This document shows, one piece after another, positions 1 to 7,959 of a stretch of DNA of 64,000 bases; the first letter of the stretch is position 1, and every line of letters begins with the position of its first letter. Where the stretch lies: contig NZ_JAQIIX010000002.1 of the NCBI RefSeq assembly GCF_036946495.1, positions 2,976,001 to 3,040,000 on the forward strand. The letters are read 5' to 3'. This stretch comes from Mycolicibacterium neoaurum (lineage in GTDB: Bacteria > Actinomycetota > Actinomycetes > Mycobacteriales > Mycobacteriaceae). Position numbers and translations under genes: made by a program. The notes under the pieces were generated by a model. The model worked only from the letters and a program-made list of their open reading frames with translations. It had not been told where the DNA came from and did no database searches.

Positions 1-68
1 ACCTGGTCAATTACGAGGCGGACATGGTGTGGCATCAAGCGGCACAGGATGCATTGTTTATTGCGTGA
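1..68 (+). CDS. C-terminal tail of an unidentified gene (partial)
   Basis: The frame starting at base 3 is open from the window edge to a TGA at 66-68 and encodes about 21 residues ending in ...HQAAQDALFIA. The residues look like normal protein, and no other frame at the edge looks coding. The family cannot be told from this fragment. The rest of the gene lies to the left of the window. Confidence 0.35.
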   Translation, partial: LVNYEADMVWHQAAQDALFIA

Positions 69-850
69 TAAATAGCGTGATTGCCCGCTATTCAGCGGAC
101 CCAGTTCGGCAATTCGATATGACCGCGGCATGCGCGTATATCCGAGAGGGTCGGTGTGATCGGTCGATCGGCGACCGCGAGGCGCATTGGCGCGTCGAGG
201 ATGGGTCGCCGGCAGGGCCCGCCGATGAGGGCTGTATGTGACGTCGATGGCCGATCGCCGCGATCGTCCGGTCAGGGGCGCGGCGCATGCCGACGTTGCT
301 ATGGGAGCGCCGTGATGGGCCCGCGTTCCCTTCCCTTGGGGGTGGCGCGTTCGACTGCTTCCGGCCGCGACACGGATGGTTTGGCGTGGAGCATGCCCGC
401 ATGACGCTTGCTGGCGGCGGCGAGGCGACCGCGAAAAGCGTTACGAGTCATGGGCGTAAGGGTATAACGCGCGCGTCAATTAAATAGCGTTTGGAAAAAT
501 TTTCCACGCCCGTCGGCGTCGGATTGTCCGTGTCCAGGGGCAGAATTTCCCCGGGCGGTGAAAATCAGCAACGTTCGCGACGGTGTTCACGCCGCTCAGG
601 TGCTGGGCGCTGCCCGACGGCCCCAAACCGCCTCGGGTGAGCCCGTTGTGGCCGCCCGACCAGCGCATGTCGATAGTTGCTTTACAACATCGCGTGCGGC
701 TGTGGAAGGCCGGGGCGTGCGACAGCCGCTTCGCGTGCACCGCGACGTGTTGATTCAGCAACAACCCGGGCGGTGCCGACGGCGACCGACCGTCGGTGAA
801 AATATTTCACGGGCGGTGACCGAAGCGCGGGCCGCTCCTGTTGCCAGCTG
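69..850. other. gene-free stretch with palindromes and a repeated 9-mer
   Basis: No reading frame here looks like a conserved protein; the open frames are short, Arg/Pro/Ser-rich shadows. An odd palindrome (7 bp arms around one base, TGGAAAA/TTTTCCA) lies at 492-506 and another (GTGAAA-ATA-TTTCAC) at 796-810. The 9-mer CGGGCGGTG occurs at 552-560, 767-775 and 810-818. An AT-rich patch around 470-506 stands out from the GC-rich surroundings. No RNA gene was recognised. Confidence 0.5.
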
Positions 851-2344
851 CTATTCGGCTCCCGCCGCCGACAGCTCACCCGGGGTGGGGATGACCGGGG
901 CCGGCGCCACCAACGGCAGGCATACCGCGAACCGGGTGTCACCGGGCTTGGACTGCACCGAGATATTCCCACCGTGCTTTTCGACCACGATGCGCCAGGC
1001 CAGGTCCAGCCCGAGGCCGGTGCCCTCGCCGAAAGGTTTGGTGGTGAAGAACGGGGTGAAGATGCGGTCGATGACATCCTCGGGGATGCCGGGACCGTCA
1101 TCACAGATCTCGACGCGGATCATCTGGTCGTTCTCGCGGCTGGTCCGGATGGTCAAGGTGCCGTGGCCACCCATCGCCTGGATCGCGTTGTCGATGATGT
1201 TGGTCCACACCTGGTTCAGGTCGCCGGGATAGCACTGCAGTTCGGGCAGCGTCTTGTCCATGTCCTTGACGATCGTCACCGGACGATCCTTGCCAGGTCC
1301 GCCGATCTTGTCGCCGAACATCATCACGGTGCTGCGGATCAGTTCGTGTACATCGGCGCTGCCGTAGGAACCACGATCCATCTGCGAGTACTGCTTGGCT
1401 CCCGCCAGCAGCGCCGAGATGCGCTTGCTCGCCTCGGCGATCTCGTTCATCCGCAGCTCGTTGTCGATGGTGTACTTCAGCCAGCCGATGGCACCCTGCA
1501 GCGAGGCGGTGGAATCCAGATCGTCGACCAGTGCCGACACCCGCTCCAACCAGTCGGTGTCCAAACCCGCCTCGACGAACGTCGGAGCGTAATCCCAGGC
1601 ACCGGCGATACCGTGATCCTCGAGCCAGTCACCGAGTTCGTCCTCGCGATCGGAGGCTTCCAGGGCGGTGAGTTCCAGGTCCTTGTTCTTGGCGACCTGT
1701 TCGGCGACCTGATCCTGGATGTTGACCAGGGCGCGCAGCGATTCGGGGCTGAACTTCGCCTCGGCGACCATGGCGAGTTTGTGGCGCATGTGACCGACGC
1801 TTTCGCGAAGGTCGGATACCGCGCGCGCGGTGGCGGCCGCCGGATTGTTCAGCTGGTGGGTCAGCCCCGCGGTGATCGTGCCCAGTGCCAGCAGCTTCTC
1901 GCGCTGCCCGATGATCTGGCTCTGTCGGCGGCCGCCGACGAGCTGACCTTCCATCAGGTGTACGGCCATCGGGAACTGCGCGCGCATGAACTCCGCGAAC
2001 GCCCGCGCCTCCAGCACGAACACCCGAGACTCGGACACCAGGCGTACTGAGGCCTGGTAGAGCTGCTCCTCACCGGGGATGTAGGCAGACCAGGCACCAA
2101 AATAGACGCCACGTTGCGAGGTCCGGTTGGTTTGGATGTCGACGCCGCCGGAGCGCTTCGACATGATCAGTTCGCCGTCGATCAGCACATAGAAGCACGT
2201 CGCCTGGTCGCCCTCCTGCACGATCGGGCCGGCCGGGAACGTCTCGATGGAGCCCGCCTGGCACAGCGTGTCGAGCTGCTCGTCGGTCAGATGCTCGAAC
2301 AGGAACAGCGTCCGCAGTTCGTCGCGCACACACGTCTCGCCCAT
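851..2344 (-). CDS. sensor histidine kinase with N-terminal cyclic-nucleotide-binding-like domain
   Basis: This is a soluble-looking sensor kinase of about 497 residues. Residues 12-125 resemble a CRP/cNMP-binding beta-roll. A dimerisation segment follows, with the H-box LTHQLNNP placing the phospho-accepting His near residue 163. The C-terminal third is a HATPase_c domain with an N-box (NIIDNAIQAM) and G-boxes (DDGPGIP, GEGTGLGL). No membrane segment is visible. ATG at 2344 is preferred because GAGGGG lies about 10 bases upstream; the frame extends to a TTG at 2353 with no room for a ribosome site. It lies 15 bp downstream of the response-regulator/flavoprotein gene on the same strand, so the two probably form an operon and a signalling pair. 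The ligand is unknown; a cyclic nucleotide or a redox signal are both possible. Confidence 0.88.
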   Translation of the reverse strand: MGETCVRDELRTLFLFEHLTDEQLDTLCQAGSIETFPAGPIVQEGDQATCFYVLIDGELIMSKRSGGVDIQTNRTSQRGVYFGAWSAYIPGEEQLYQASVRLVSESRVFVLEARAFAEFMRAQFPMAVHLMEGQLVGGRRQSQIIGQREKLLALGTITAGLTHQLNNPAAATARAVSDLRESVGHMRHKLAMVAEAKFSPESLRALVNIQDQVAEQVAKNKDLELTALEASDREDELGDWLEDHGIAGAWDYAPTFVEAGLDTDWLERVSALVDDLDSTASLQGAIGWLKYTIDNELRMNEIAEASKRISALLAGAKQYSQMDRGSYGSADVHELIRSTVMMFGDKIGGPGKDRPVTIVKDMDKTLPELQCYPGDLNQVWTNIIDNAIQAMGGHGTLTIRTSRENDQMIRVEICDDGPGIPEDVIDRIFTPFFTTKPFGEGTGLGLDLAWRIVVEKHGGNISVQSKPGDTRFAVCLPLVAPAPVIPTPGELSAAGAE

Positions 2345-2359
2345 ATGTCTCAAGCCCCT

Positions 2360-4078
2360 CTACGCCTCAGCCAGGTACCGGTGCACGAACATCACCGCCA
2401 TCGATCCTTCGCCGACGGCCGCGGCAACCCGCTTGGCGGATTCCGAACGCACATCTCCTGCAACAAACACACCGGGCACACTTGTTTCCAGGTGGTGCGG
2501 AGGGCGGTCCAGGCTCCAGCCACACACGTCGCGCAGATCGGGGCCGGCCAGGATGAAACCGCGGTCGTCGCGGGCCACCACCCCGTCGAGCCAATCGGTG
2601 CGCGGTGTGGCGCCGATGAAACAGCACAGCCGGTTGGCCGGCACATCCTCGGTCTCACCGGACTTGCGGTCGGCCAGTGTGAGCCCGACGAGGTGGTCAT
2701 CGGCGGCAGTCGTGCCGACCACCTCCGTGCAGGTGCGGACCTCGATCTTGTCGTTGGCCTCGATCTGCTGAATCAGGTAGTAGGACATCGATGCCTCCAG
2801 TGAGGGCCCCCGCACCAGCATGGTCACCCGCTTGGCGGTCCTGGACATGAACATCGCCGCCTGGCCTGCCGAATTGGCGCCACCGACGATGTAGACCTCC
2901 TCGCCGGCACATTCGGCGGCATCGGACACCGAGGCGCCGTAGTAGACGCCGCGCCCGATCAAGTTGGACTCCTCGGCCGCCGAGCAGCCCGTCACGGCGA
3001 GCTCGCGGTAGTCGACACCGGTGGCAAGGATGACCGCCCGCGCACCGATGGTGCGCCGGCCCTCGCCGTCGCCGGAATCGTCATCGGAGAAGGTGATCGT
3101 GCGCGCCGTCCCGATCTCGCCGGCTTGCAGGTGCAGGGCCTGGCGGGTGGTGATGACCTCGGCGCCGAAGCGCTCGGCCTGCCGACGCGCCGTGGTGGTC
3201 AGATCGACTCCGGAGATCCCGTTCTCGAAGCCGAGGTAATTCTCGATCCGGGAGCTGCGGCTGGCCTGACCTCCGGTCATCGCACGCTCGATCAGGACGG
3301 TGTTGAGGCCCTCGGATGCGCCGTAGACCGCGGCGGCCAGCCCGGCCGGCCCGCCGCCGATGACCGCCAGGTCATACATCTCCAGGGACGGGTTGGTGGA
3401 AAGGCCGAGCATGGTGGCCAGCTCGGTGTCGGTGGGCTCGACCATCGGCTTGCCGTCCTCGGTGATCACCACCGGCAGCCGTTTGCCGTCCAGCCCGGCC
3501 GCCTCGAGCAATTGGCGGCCCTTGGGTTCCTCGGCGGTGAACGCCTTGAACGGATAACCGTTGCGGGCCAGGAACTGACGCACATCCCAGGACCGCGGAT
3601 TCCACTGGTGGCCGATCACCTTGGTGTACGGGATGGCGTGATCGCCCGCGGCATGCCAGGACTCGAGCAGTCCGTCGATCACCGGGTAGAGCTTCTCCTG
3701 GGGCGGATCCCACGGCTTGAGCAGGTAATGGTCGAGGTCGACGACGTTGATGGCGTCGATGGCGGCCGTCGTATCGGCATACGCGGTGAGCAAGACCCGA
3801 CGTGCCATCGGGTACAGGTCCATCGCGGCCTCGAGGAACTCGATACCGCTCATCTGCGGCATCCGGTAGTCGGCCACGAACACGGCGACCGTGTCACCGC
3901 GCAGCTTCAGCTCGTGCAGCGTGTCCAGGGCATCGGGACCGGATTCGGCGCGCACGATCCGATATCGCTCCCCATAGTGGCGGCGCAGATCGCGTGCCAC
4001 GGCGCGGGACACGGCCGGATCGTCGTCCACGGACAGGATCACGGGCTTGCGGGGTTGGCGCTCGGCGTCAGGCATCAC
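2360..4078 (-). CDS. response regulator fused to thioredoxin-reductase-like flavoprotein
   Basis: This 572-residue fusion belongs to the family usually named fused response regulator/thioredoxin-disulfide reductase. Residues 13-125 form a receiver domain with the acidic cluster DDD18-20, phospho-acceptor Asp70 (VADYRMP) and Lys121. Residues 140-230 look like a thioredoxin/glutaredoxin-type fold without a CxxC. From 235 onward it is a two-dinucleotide-domain flavoprotein with FAD motif GGGPAGLAAA (241-250) and a second GGANSAG motif (399-405). Where thioredoxin reductases carry the redox-active CxxC, this protein reads GASV (381-384), so normal disulfide-reductase chemistry is unlikely. It precedes the cNMP-domain kinase, its probable phosphodonor. 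GTG at 4078 or ATG at 4075 may be read from a leaderless transcript (see the promoter entry). Confidence 0.88.
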   Translation of the reverse strand: MMPDAERQPRKPVILSVDDDPAVSRAVARDLRRHYGERYRIVRAESGPDALDTLHELKLRGDTVAVFVADYRMPQMSGIEFLEAAMDLYPMARRVLLTAYADTTAAIDAINVVDLDHYLLKPWDPPQEKLYPVIDGLLESWHAAGDHAIPYTKVIGHQWNPRSWDVRQFLARNGYPFKAFTAEEPKGRQLLEAAGLDGKRLPVVITEDGKPMVEPTDTELATMLGLSTNPSLEMYDLAVIGGGPAGLAAAVYGASEGLNTVLIERAMTGGQASRSSRIENYLGFENGISGVDLTTTARRQAERFGAEVITTRQALHLQAGEIGTARTITFSDDDSGDGEGRRTIGARAVILATGVDYRELAVTGCSAAEESNLIGRGVYYGASVSDAAECAGEEVYIVGGANSAGQAAMFMSRTAKRVTMLVRGPSLEASMSYYLIQQIEANDKIEVRTCTEVVGTTAADDHLVGLTLADRKSGETEDVPANRLCCFIGATPRTDWLDGVVARDDRGFILAGPDLRDVCGWSLDRPPHHLETSVPGVFVAGDVRSESAKRVAAAVGEGSMAVMFVHRYLAEA

Positions 4079-4083
4079 TGATG

Positions 4084-4089
4084 ATTATG
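4084..4089 (-). promoter_or_regulatory. -10 box for the response-regulator/flavoprotein operon
   Basis: CATAAT on the minus strand ends six bases before the GTG at 4078. With the usual 6-7 base spacing to the transcription start, the RNA would begin at the start codon, giving a leaderless mRNA. No Shine-Dalgarno sequence is present, which agrees. Confidence 0.4.
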
Positions 4090-4152
4090 CGCTGACCGTC
4101 CACTTCTTATCCCAGCCTGATCGCTGACGGCGAACGTCGCGCATCGTCGGCC

Positions 4153-4158
4153 TAGACT
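4153..4158 (+). promoter_or_regulatory. -10 box for the SRPBCC gene
   Basis: TAGACT matches the mycobacterial TAnnnT consensus and lies seven bases before the GTG at 4166, again predicting a leaderless transcript. No Shine-Dalgarno sequence is visible. Confidence 0.4.
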
Positions 4159-4165
4159 GCCGCGT

Positions 4166-4639
4166 GTGACGGCCCTTGAGTACTCCGATTCCATCCACCT
4201 CGCCCTGGACGCGGAGGCGACCTACGAGCTGGTCTCCGATATCACCCGGATGGGCCAGTGGAGTCCGGTGTGCAAGGAGTGTTGGTGGGACAACCCGGCA
4301 GCCGGTGCGGTGGCCGGGGCGTGGTTCACCGGGCGCAATGTGCTGCCCGAGCGCACCTGGGAGACCCGCAGCCAGGTCGTCGCGGCCGCGCCGGGTCGCG
4401 AGTTCGCGTGGGAGGTCAACGATGGTTGGGTCCGGTGGGGCTTCACGATGGAGCCGGCCGGCGAGGGCACCACGTTGACCCAGTACTGGAGGTTCTTGCC
4501 CAAGGGCATCGAGGGATTCCGGGAGCGCTTCGGCGCCGACGCGGACGCGCAGATCGCGACGCGCTCGGAATTGGCGCTCAGCGGGATCCCGCAGACCCTG
4601 GCGGCCATCAAGGCCACCGCCGAGGCACAGTCGGCATAG
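4166..4639 (+). CDS. SRPBCC family (START-like) protein
   Basis: This 157-residue protein has the SRPBCC/polyketide-cyclase-type pattern: an N-terminal strand (YSDSIHLALDAEATYELVSDI), an early W-S-P motif (GQWSPVCKECWW) and a long C-terminal helix from about residue 112. Such proteins bind hydrophobic ligands in a deep pocket; the ligand here is unknown. It is transcribed away from the response-regulator gene and converges on the universal stress protein, separated from it only by a short tandem repeat. Confidence 0.8.
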   Translation: MTALEYSDSIHLALDAEATYELVSDITRMGQWSPVCKECWWDNPAAGAVAGAWFTGRNVLPERTWETRSQVVAAAPGREFAWEVNDGWVRWGFTMEPAGEGTTLTQYWRFLPKGIEGFRERFGADADAQIATRSELALSGIPQTLAAIKATAEAQSA

Positions 4640-4640
4640 C

Positions 4641-4685
4641 CAGCTCAGCCAGCTCAGCCAGCTCAGCCAGCTCAGCCGGCTCAGC
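4641..4685. repeat. 9-bp tandem repeat between convergent genes
   Basis: Four perfect copies of CAGCTCAGC are followed by one copy with a single mismatch. The array begins just after the stop of the SRPBCC gene and overlaps the stop codon of the convergent universal stress gene. In another minus frame each unit encodes Ala-Glu-Leu. Slippage would change the spacing between the two genes, and a frameshift could lengthen either product. Confidence 0.85.
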
Positions 4686-5550
4686 GCGGGCGGGCCACCA
4701 GGACCGGCACCCGCGCAGCCTGGACGACGGCATTGCTGACCGAGCCCAGCAGCACCGAGGCCACCGCGCCGTGGCCGTGACTGCCCACGACGACCAGCTG
4801 TGCCGCCGTCGAGTGTTCGACGAGCCGCGCGGCGGGACGGTCGGGAACCACGATGCGGTCCACGTCCACGTGCGGATATCGGTTCTGCCAGGGGGCGAGC
4901 ATTTCGCGCAGTTGCCGGTCGACCTCGGGGCGCAATGTCTCCCAGTCGAAACCCGGCATCTCGAATGCGCCGGGGGACCACCAGGAGTGCAGGACGTCCA
5001 GGCCCACACCGCGTCGGGACGCCTCCTCGAAAGCCAGGGCCGTGGCCGACTCCGATGCCTGCGATCCGTCGAAGCCGAGCAAGACCCGCGCCGCGGGTGC
5101 CGGTAGACCGTCGTCATCACGGATCACCACCACCGGGCAGTGGGCTCGATGGAGCAGTCCCGTGCTGACGCTGCCCAGTAGGTGACGCGAAAGCGCACCC
5201 CTGCCGCGGCTTCCCGTGACGACCATGCCCGCCGTGCGGGACGCGTCGACCAATGCGGCGGTGGGTGTCGCAACGACCAGATCGGTGGTCACCGTGGTGT
5301 CGGTGAGGGTGCGGACCGAGTTGGCGGTCTCCTCGAGCAGATCGCGCCCGAGCTGCATCTGCCAGTCCAGGTAGTCCGCAGGCGCAGGTACCGCGGGCCA
5401 GGCGCCGACCGGCATGGTGTTGGCGTGCAACAGCACCAGCGGGATGCCCCGCAACCCCGCCTCGTTGGCCGCCCACTGCACGGCGATCCGAGCAGACGGT
5501 GAATCATCGACTCCGACAACGATGTTGGCGATGTCAACCGGCTCGGTCAT
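4681..5550 (-). CDS. tandem-domain universal stress protein
   Basis: This is a two-domain UspA protein of about 289 residues. Each half carries the nucleotide-binding glycine motif: GSRGRGALSRHLLGS in the first domain and GSHGHGAVASVLLGS in the second, as in ATP-binding mycobacterial Usp proteins. ATG at 5550 is chosen because AGGAAC sits about eight bases upstream; the frame extends to a GTG at 5565 that lacks such a site. The start overlaps the 3' end of the upstream acyltransferase gene by about 17 bp, so the two are likely co-transcribed. In mycobacteria such proteins are often hypoxia/DosR-regulated, which is inference here. Confidence 0.9.
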   Translation of the reverse strand: MTEPVDIANIVVGVDDSPSARIAVQWAANEAGLRGIPLVLLHANTMPVGAWPAVPAPADYLDWQMQLGRDLLEETANSVRTLTDTTVTTDLVVATPTAALVDASRTAGMVVTGSRGRGALSRHLLGSVSTGLLHRAHCPVVVIRDDDGLPAPAARVLLGFDGSQASESATALAFEEASRRGVGLDVLHSWWSPGAFEMPGFDWETLRPEVDRQLREMLAPWQNRYPHVDVDRIVVPDRPAARLVEHSTAAQLVVVGSHGHGAVASVLLGSVSNAVVQAARVPVLVARPR

Positions 5551-6727
5551 CTGTGTTCCTTTCACCGAGGAGGTGGTCCCCGGTAGCTCTGGGCCCGATC
5601 AACGCCAGGGCCGGCCGCCCAGGGTGCGGATGCCGGGCGGCAGCGGCGAGATGCTCGACCGTTCGGGCCATCCCGTGGGTGACATCGTCCGCCTCAGGGA
5701 ACGTATCGCAGTCGGCGGTCAGCCCGAAGAACAGATCCGGACCGTAGGTGAGCAGCATGACGGCGACCTGGCCCGGCGGGGGGACCGGTGGAACACCCAC
5801 CATCGCCACGATCGGTCGGCCCAGCATGTCCCCGGGACGACGAGGACCCGTGACGTTCGTCATCGCCACCAGAAGATCGTCCCGGGGCGGGGCGGTCACC
5901 ATCGTGAACGCCCGCCGTGCCAGCTCGACGGGCAGCAGCGCCGGGGAGGGCACCGACCAGGGGGACCGGTGTCGCGCGTCGGCCTTGAAATCGGCCACCG
6001 TGCGATGCACGTTCTGTAGCTGCCGCAGCACATCCGGCTCTTCGACCGGTAGCGCTCGTCGTAGGACCGGTATCCGCCGGCTCATCCTGGCCGCCGCTGC
6101 GACCGCCCTTGCCGACAGCGGCTGCCTGGTGTGCACGGAGATCCGCCGCGGATCCCGACCCCGGTGTCTCAGCGCGGACCGCAGACCGTTGGTGACCGCC
6201 GTCAGTGCCAGTTCGTTGAGCGTGACGTCGAAGGTCCGGCAGACCGATTCCGCGTCGGCCAGTGCCACCTGGACGGCGCTGAAGCTGGTCGGTCGGCCCG
6301 GCGCACGGGTGCTCGGGTGGGGCGCACCGACCGGGCCCGGCACGGCACCGTCCGTACTGAGCCCGGCAAGGACGTCCGTGACGGTGCCTGCATCGGCGAT
6401 ATCGTGGCGCGCAGCCAGCAGCACGGCCCAGCGGTCATCGCTCAGAGCGGCCACGGCCCAGCACCGCCACTGCGGACCGGGTTTCGGGCAGGGACGGATG
6501 GCCTGCGTGACGAATGCGAACAGGGCGTCGTCATCACCGGGTGCGGCCAGCTCGGCCGCAAGGAGGTCGACGGACCTACCGAGACGCTGGTCCAGCGCCG
6601 CTGCCAGCTCGTCGTGAGCGGGCATCGGGCCGGTCATGATGGCGATGACGCCGACGTAGGGCACCAGTTCGGGATCTGAATGCGCACCATCGTGGGAGTC
6701 GGAGTGTGCGGCGCCGGGGTGATTCAC
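5534..6727 (-). CDS. degenerate WS/DGAT-type acyltransferase
   Basis: This is a wax-ester-synthase/diacylglycerol-acyltransferase-like protein of about 397 residues with a C-terminal DUF1298-type half (NVTGPRRPGDMLGRPI, LLTYGPDLFFGLTADCD). The catalytic HHxxxDG motif reads RHDIADA: the first His is Arg and the Gly is Ala, while the second His and the Asp remain. The N-terminus is shorter than usual and seems to begin inside the first strand of the family fold. The frame is open to 7024, but residues upstream of 6727 do not look conserved, so GTG at 6727 is the best start and ATG at 6637 the minimum. It is followed by the universal stress gene with overlap. Function could be triacylglycerol or wax-ester synthesis, or it may be inactive. 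Confidence 0.65.
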   Translation of the reverse strand: MNHPGAAHSDSHDGAHSDPELVPYVGVIAIMTGPMPAHDELAAALDQRLGRSVDLLAAELAAPGDDDALFAFVTQAIRPCPKPGPQWRCWAVAALSDDRWAVLLAARHDIADAGTVTDVLAGLSTDGAVPGPVGAPHPSTRAPGRPTSFSAVQVALADAESVCRTFDVTLNELALTAVTNGLRSALRHRGRDPRRISVHTRQPLSARAVAAAARMSRRIPVLRRALPVEEPDVLRQLQNVHRTVADFKADARHRSPWSVPSPALLPVELARRAFTMVTAPPRDDLLVAMTNVTGPRRPGDMLGRPIVAMVGVPPVPPPGQVAVMLLTYGPDLFFGLTADCDTFPEADDVTHGMARTVEHLAAAARHPHPGRPALALIGPRATGDHLLGERNTDDRAG

Positions 6728-6763
6728 ACCTCGACTATCCGATGCGGAAAGGTCCCTGCGACA

Positions 6764-6777
6764 GGGCCGTAGGTCCT
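6764..6777. promoter_or_regulatory. weak DosR-like box upstream of the acyltransferase
   Basis: The 14-mer GGGCCGTAGGTCCT matches 10 of 14 positions of the DosR core GGGACTWWAGTCCC and lies about 37 bp upstream of the GTG at 6727. The promoted genes (acyltransferase and Usp) are typical DosR targets. The match is imperfect and could be chance; an overlapping short inverted repeat (GGTCCCTG/CAGGGCC, 6751-6768) is an alternative site. Confidence 0.22.
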
Positions 6778-6860
6778 CGATGTGATCCGTGGCGGGGCCG
6801 GAGACCGAGCGCCGGCGTTCGGGGCGCCGCAGTGGGCGCGTCGAGCTGCAATTTCGCTGA

Positions 6861-6890
6861 TTTTGGGGTACGGCGCGGTGCGGGTAGTAT
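6861..6890 (+). promoter_or_regulatory. promoter of the infA ribosomal operon
   Basis: TTTTGG at 6861-6866 and TAGTAT at 6885-6890 are separated by 18 bp and precede a 5' leader of about 140 nt before infA. The remaining sequence between the divergent acyltransferase gene and infA holds no other recognisable gene. Confidence 0.45.
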
Positions 6891-7040
6891 GGATCGACGG
6901 TGCGGCCTGCGCACCGACTCTTTGCGTGCCTCGTCTGAGAACCATAACGATTTCGGGTCCGGCTCACGTCATGTAGTCGGTGTATCGGTCGTGCCGGGGC
7001 GTAGAGATACGAAAACGAAGACAAGGATCGCTAAGACAGT

Positions 7041-7262
7041 ATGGCCAAGAAAGACGGTGCCATCGAGGTCGAGGGCCGCGTGGTCGAGCCTCTGCCCAAT
7101 GCGATGTTCCGCATTGAGCTGGAGAACGGACACAAGGTTCTGGCCCACATCAGCGGCAAGATGCGGCAGCACTACATCCGCATCCTGCCCGAGGACCGCG
7201 TCGTGGTGGAGCTCTCTCCCTATGACCTGTCCCGGGGCCGCATCGTGTACCGGTACAAGTAA
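7041..7262 (+). CDS. infA: translation initiation factor IF-1
   Basis: The 73-residue protein is typical bacterial IF-1, an OB-fold factor that binds the 30S A site during initiation. It begins [19 protein letters not shown] and carries the conserved [18 protein letters not shown] segment. Length and sequence are normal. It is the first gene of the infA-rpmJ-rpsM-rpsK-rpsD-rpoA-rplQ group. Confidence 0.98.
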
Positions 7263-7306
7263 CTGCCCACCATCAAGACCATCCGAGAGAACAGGATCGC
7301 GAAGCC

Positions 7307-7420
7307 GTGAAGGTGAACCCGAGCGTCAAGCCGATCTGCGACAAGTGCAGGGTGATCCGCCGGCATCGGCGAGTCATGGTGATCTGCTCCGACCCCCGCC
7401 ACAAGCAGCGTCAGGGCTAG
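7307..7420 (+). CDS. rpmJ: 50S ribosomal protein L36
   Basis: A GTG-started 37-codon gene encodes MKVNPSVKPICDKCRVIRRHRR... with the zinc-ribbon residues CxxC, C and H (Cys11, Cys14, Cys27, His32), the C+ (zinc-binding) form of L36. It sits 44 bp after infA. About 158 bp separate it from rpsM; that gap holds no gene but may contain a leader or internal promoter. Confidence 0.95.
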   Translation: MKVNPSVKPICDKCRVIRRHRRVMVICSDPRHKQRQG

Positions 7421-7578
7421 GTCTCTTCCCGAGGCCGACCGGCACCACCCATAACTGAATGCAGACATCCCAGTACCACTGAGCAGATTGGCTGCTCACC
7501 ACGTCCGGCACGGAGGCCGGACCCCGAACGGGGAACGGACTGGGAACAGACCTCCGCAACGAAAAGGAACACTGCCTG

Positions 7579-7953
7579 ATGGCACGTCTCATGGGCGTTG
7601 ATCTCCCGCGCGACAAGCGCATGGAGATCGCGCTGACCTACATCTACGGCGTTGGCCGTACCCGCTCCCAGGAGATCCTGGACGCCACCGGCATCAGCCG
7701 GGACCTGCGCACCAAGGACCTGACCGATGATCAGGTCTCGCAGCTGCGCGATTACATCGAAGGCAACCTCAAGGTCGAGGGTGACCTCCGTCGCGAGGTG
7801 CAGGCCGACATCCGTCGCAAGATCGAGATCGGCTGCTACCAGGGCCTGCGCCACCGTCGTGGCCTGCCCGTGCGCGGTCAGCGCACCAAGACCAATGCGC
7901 GCACCCGTAAGGGCCCCAAGCGCACCATCGCCGGCAAGAAGAAGGCCAGGTAA
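7579..7953 (+). CDS. rpsM: 30S ribosomal protein S13
   Basis: This 124-residue S13 begins MARLMGVDLPRDKRMEIALTYIYG. It has the helix-two-turn-helix motif and the basic C-terminus (RTKTNARTRKGPKRTIAGKKKAR) that contacts tRNA in the P site. AAAAGGAA lies upstream of the ATG. The gene is followed by rpsK after 6 bp. Confidence 0.98.
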   Translation: MARLMGVDLPRDKRMEIALTYIYGVGRTRSQEILDATGISRDLRTKDLTDDQVSQLRDYIEGNLKVEGDLRREVQADIRRKIEIGCYQGLRHRRGLPVRGQRTKTNARTRKGPKRTIAGKKKAR

Positions 7954-7959
7954 TCCCGG

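Noticed and set aside
974..2050. 358-codon plus-strand open frame over the histidine kinase
   Set aside because: It is the antisense shadow of the kinase; composition is rich in His/Asp/Gly/Val and has no domain pattern.
6706..7458. 250-codon plus-strand open frame across infA and rpmJ
   Set aside because: It overlaps infA and rpmJ out of frame and has no conserved pattern.
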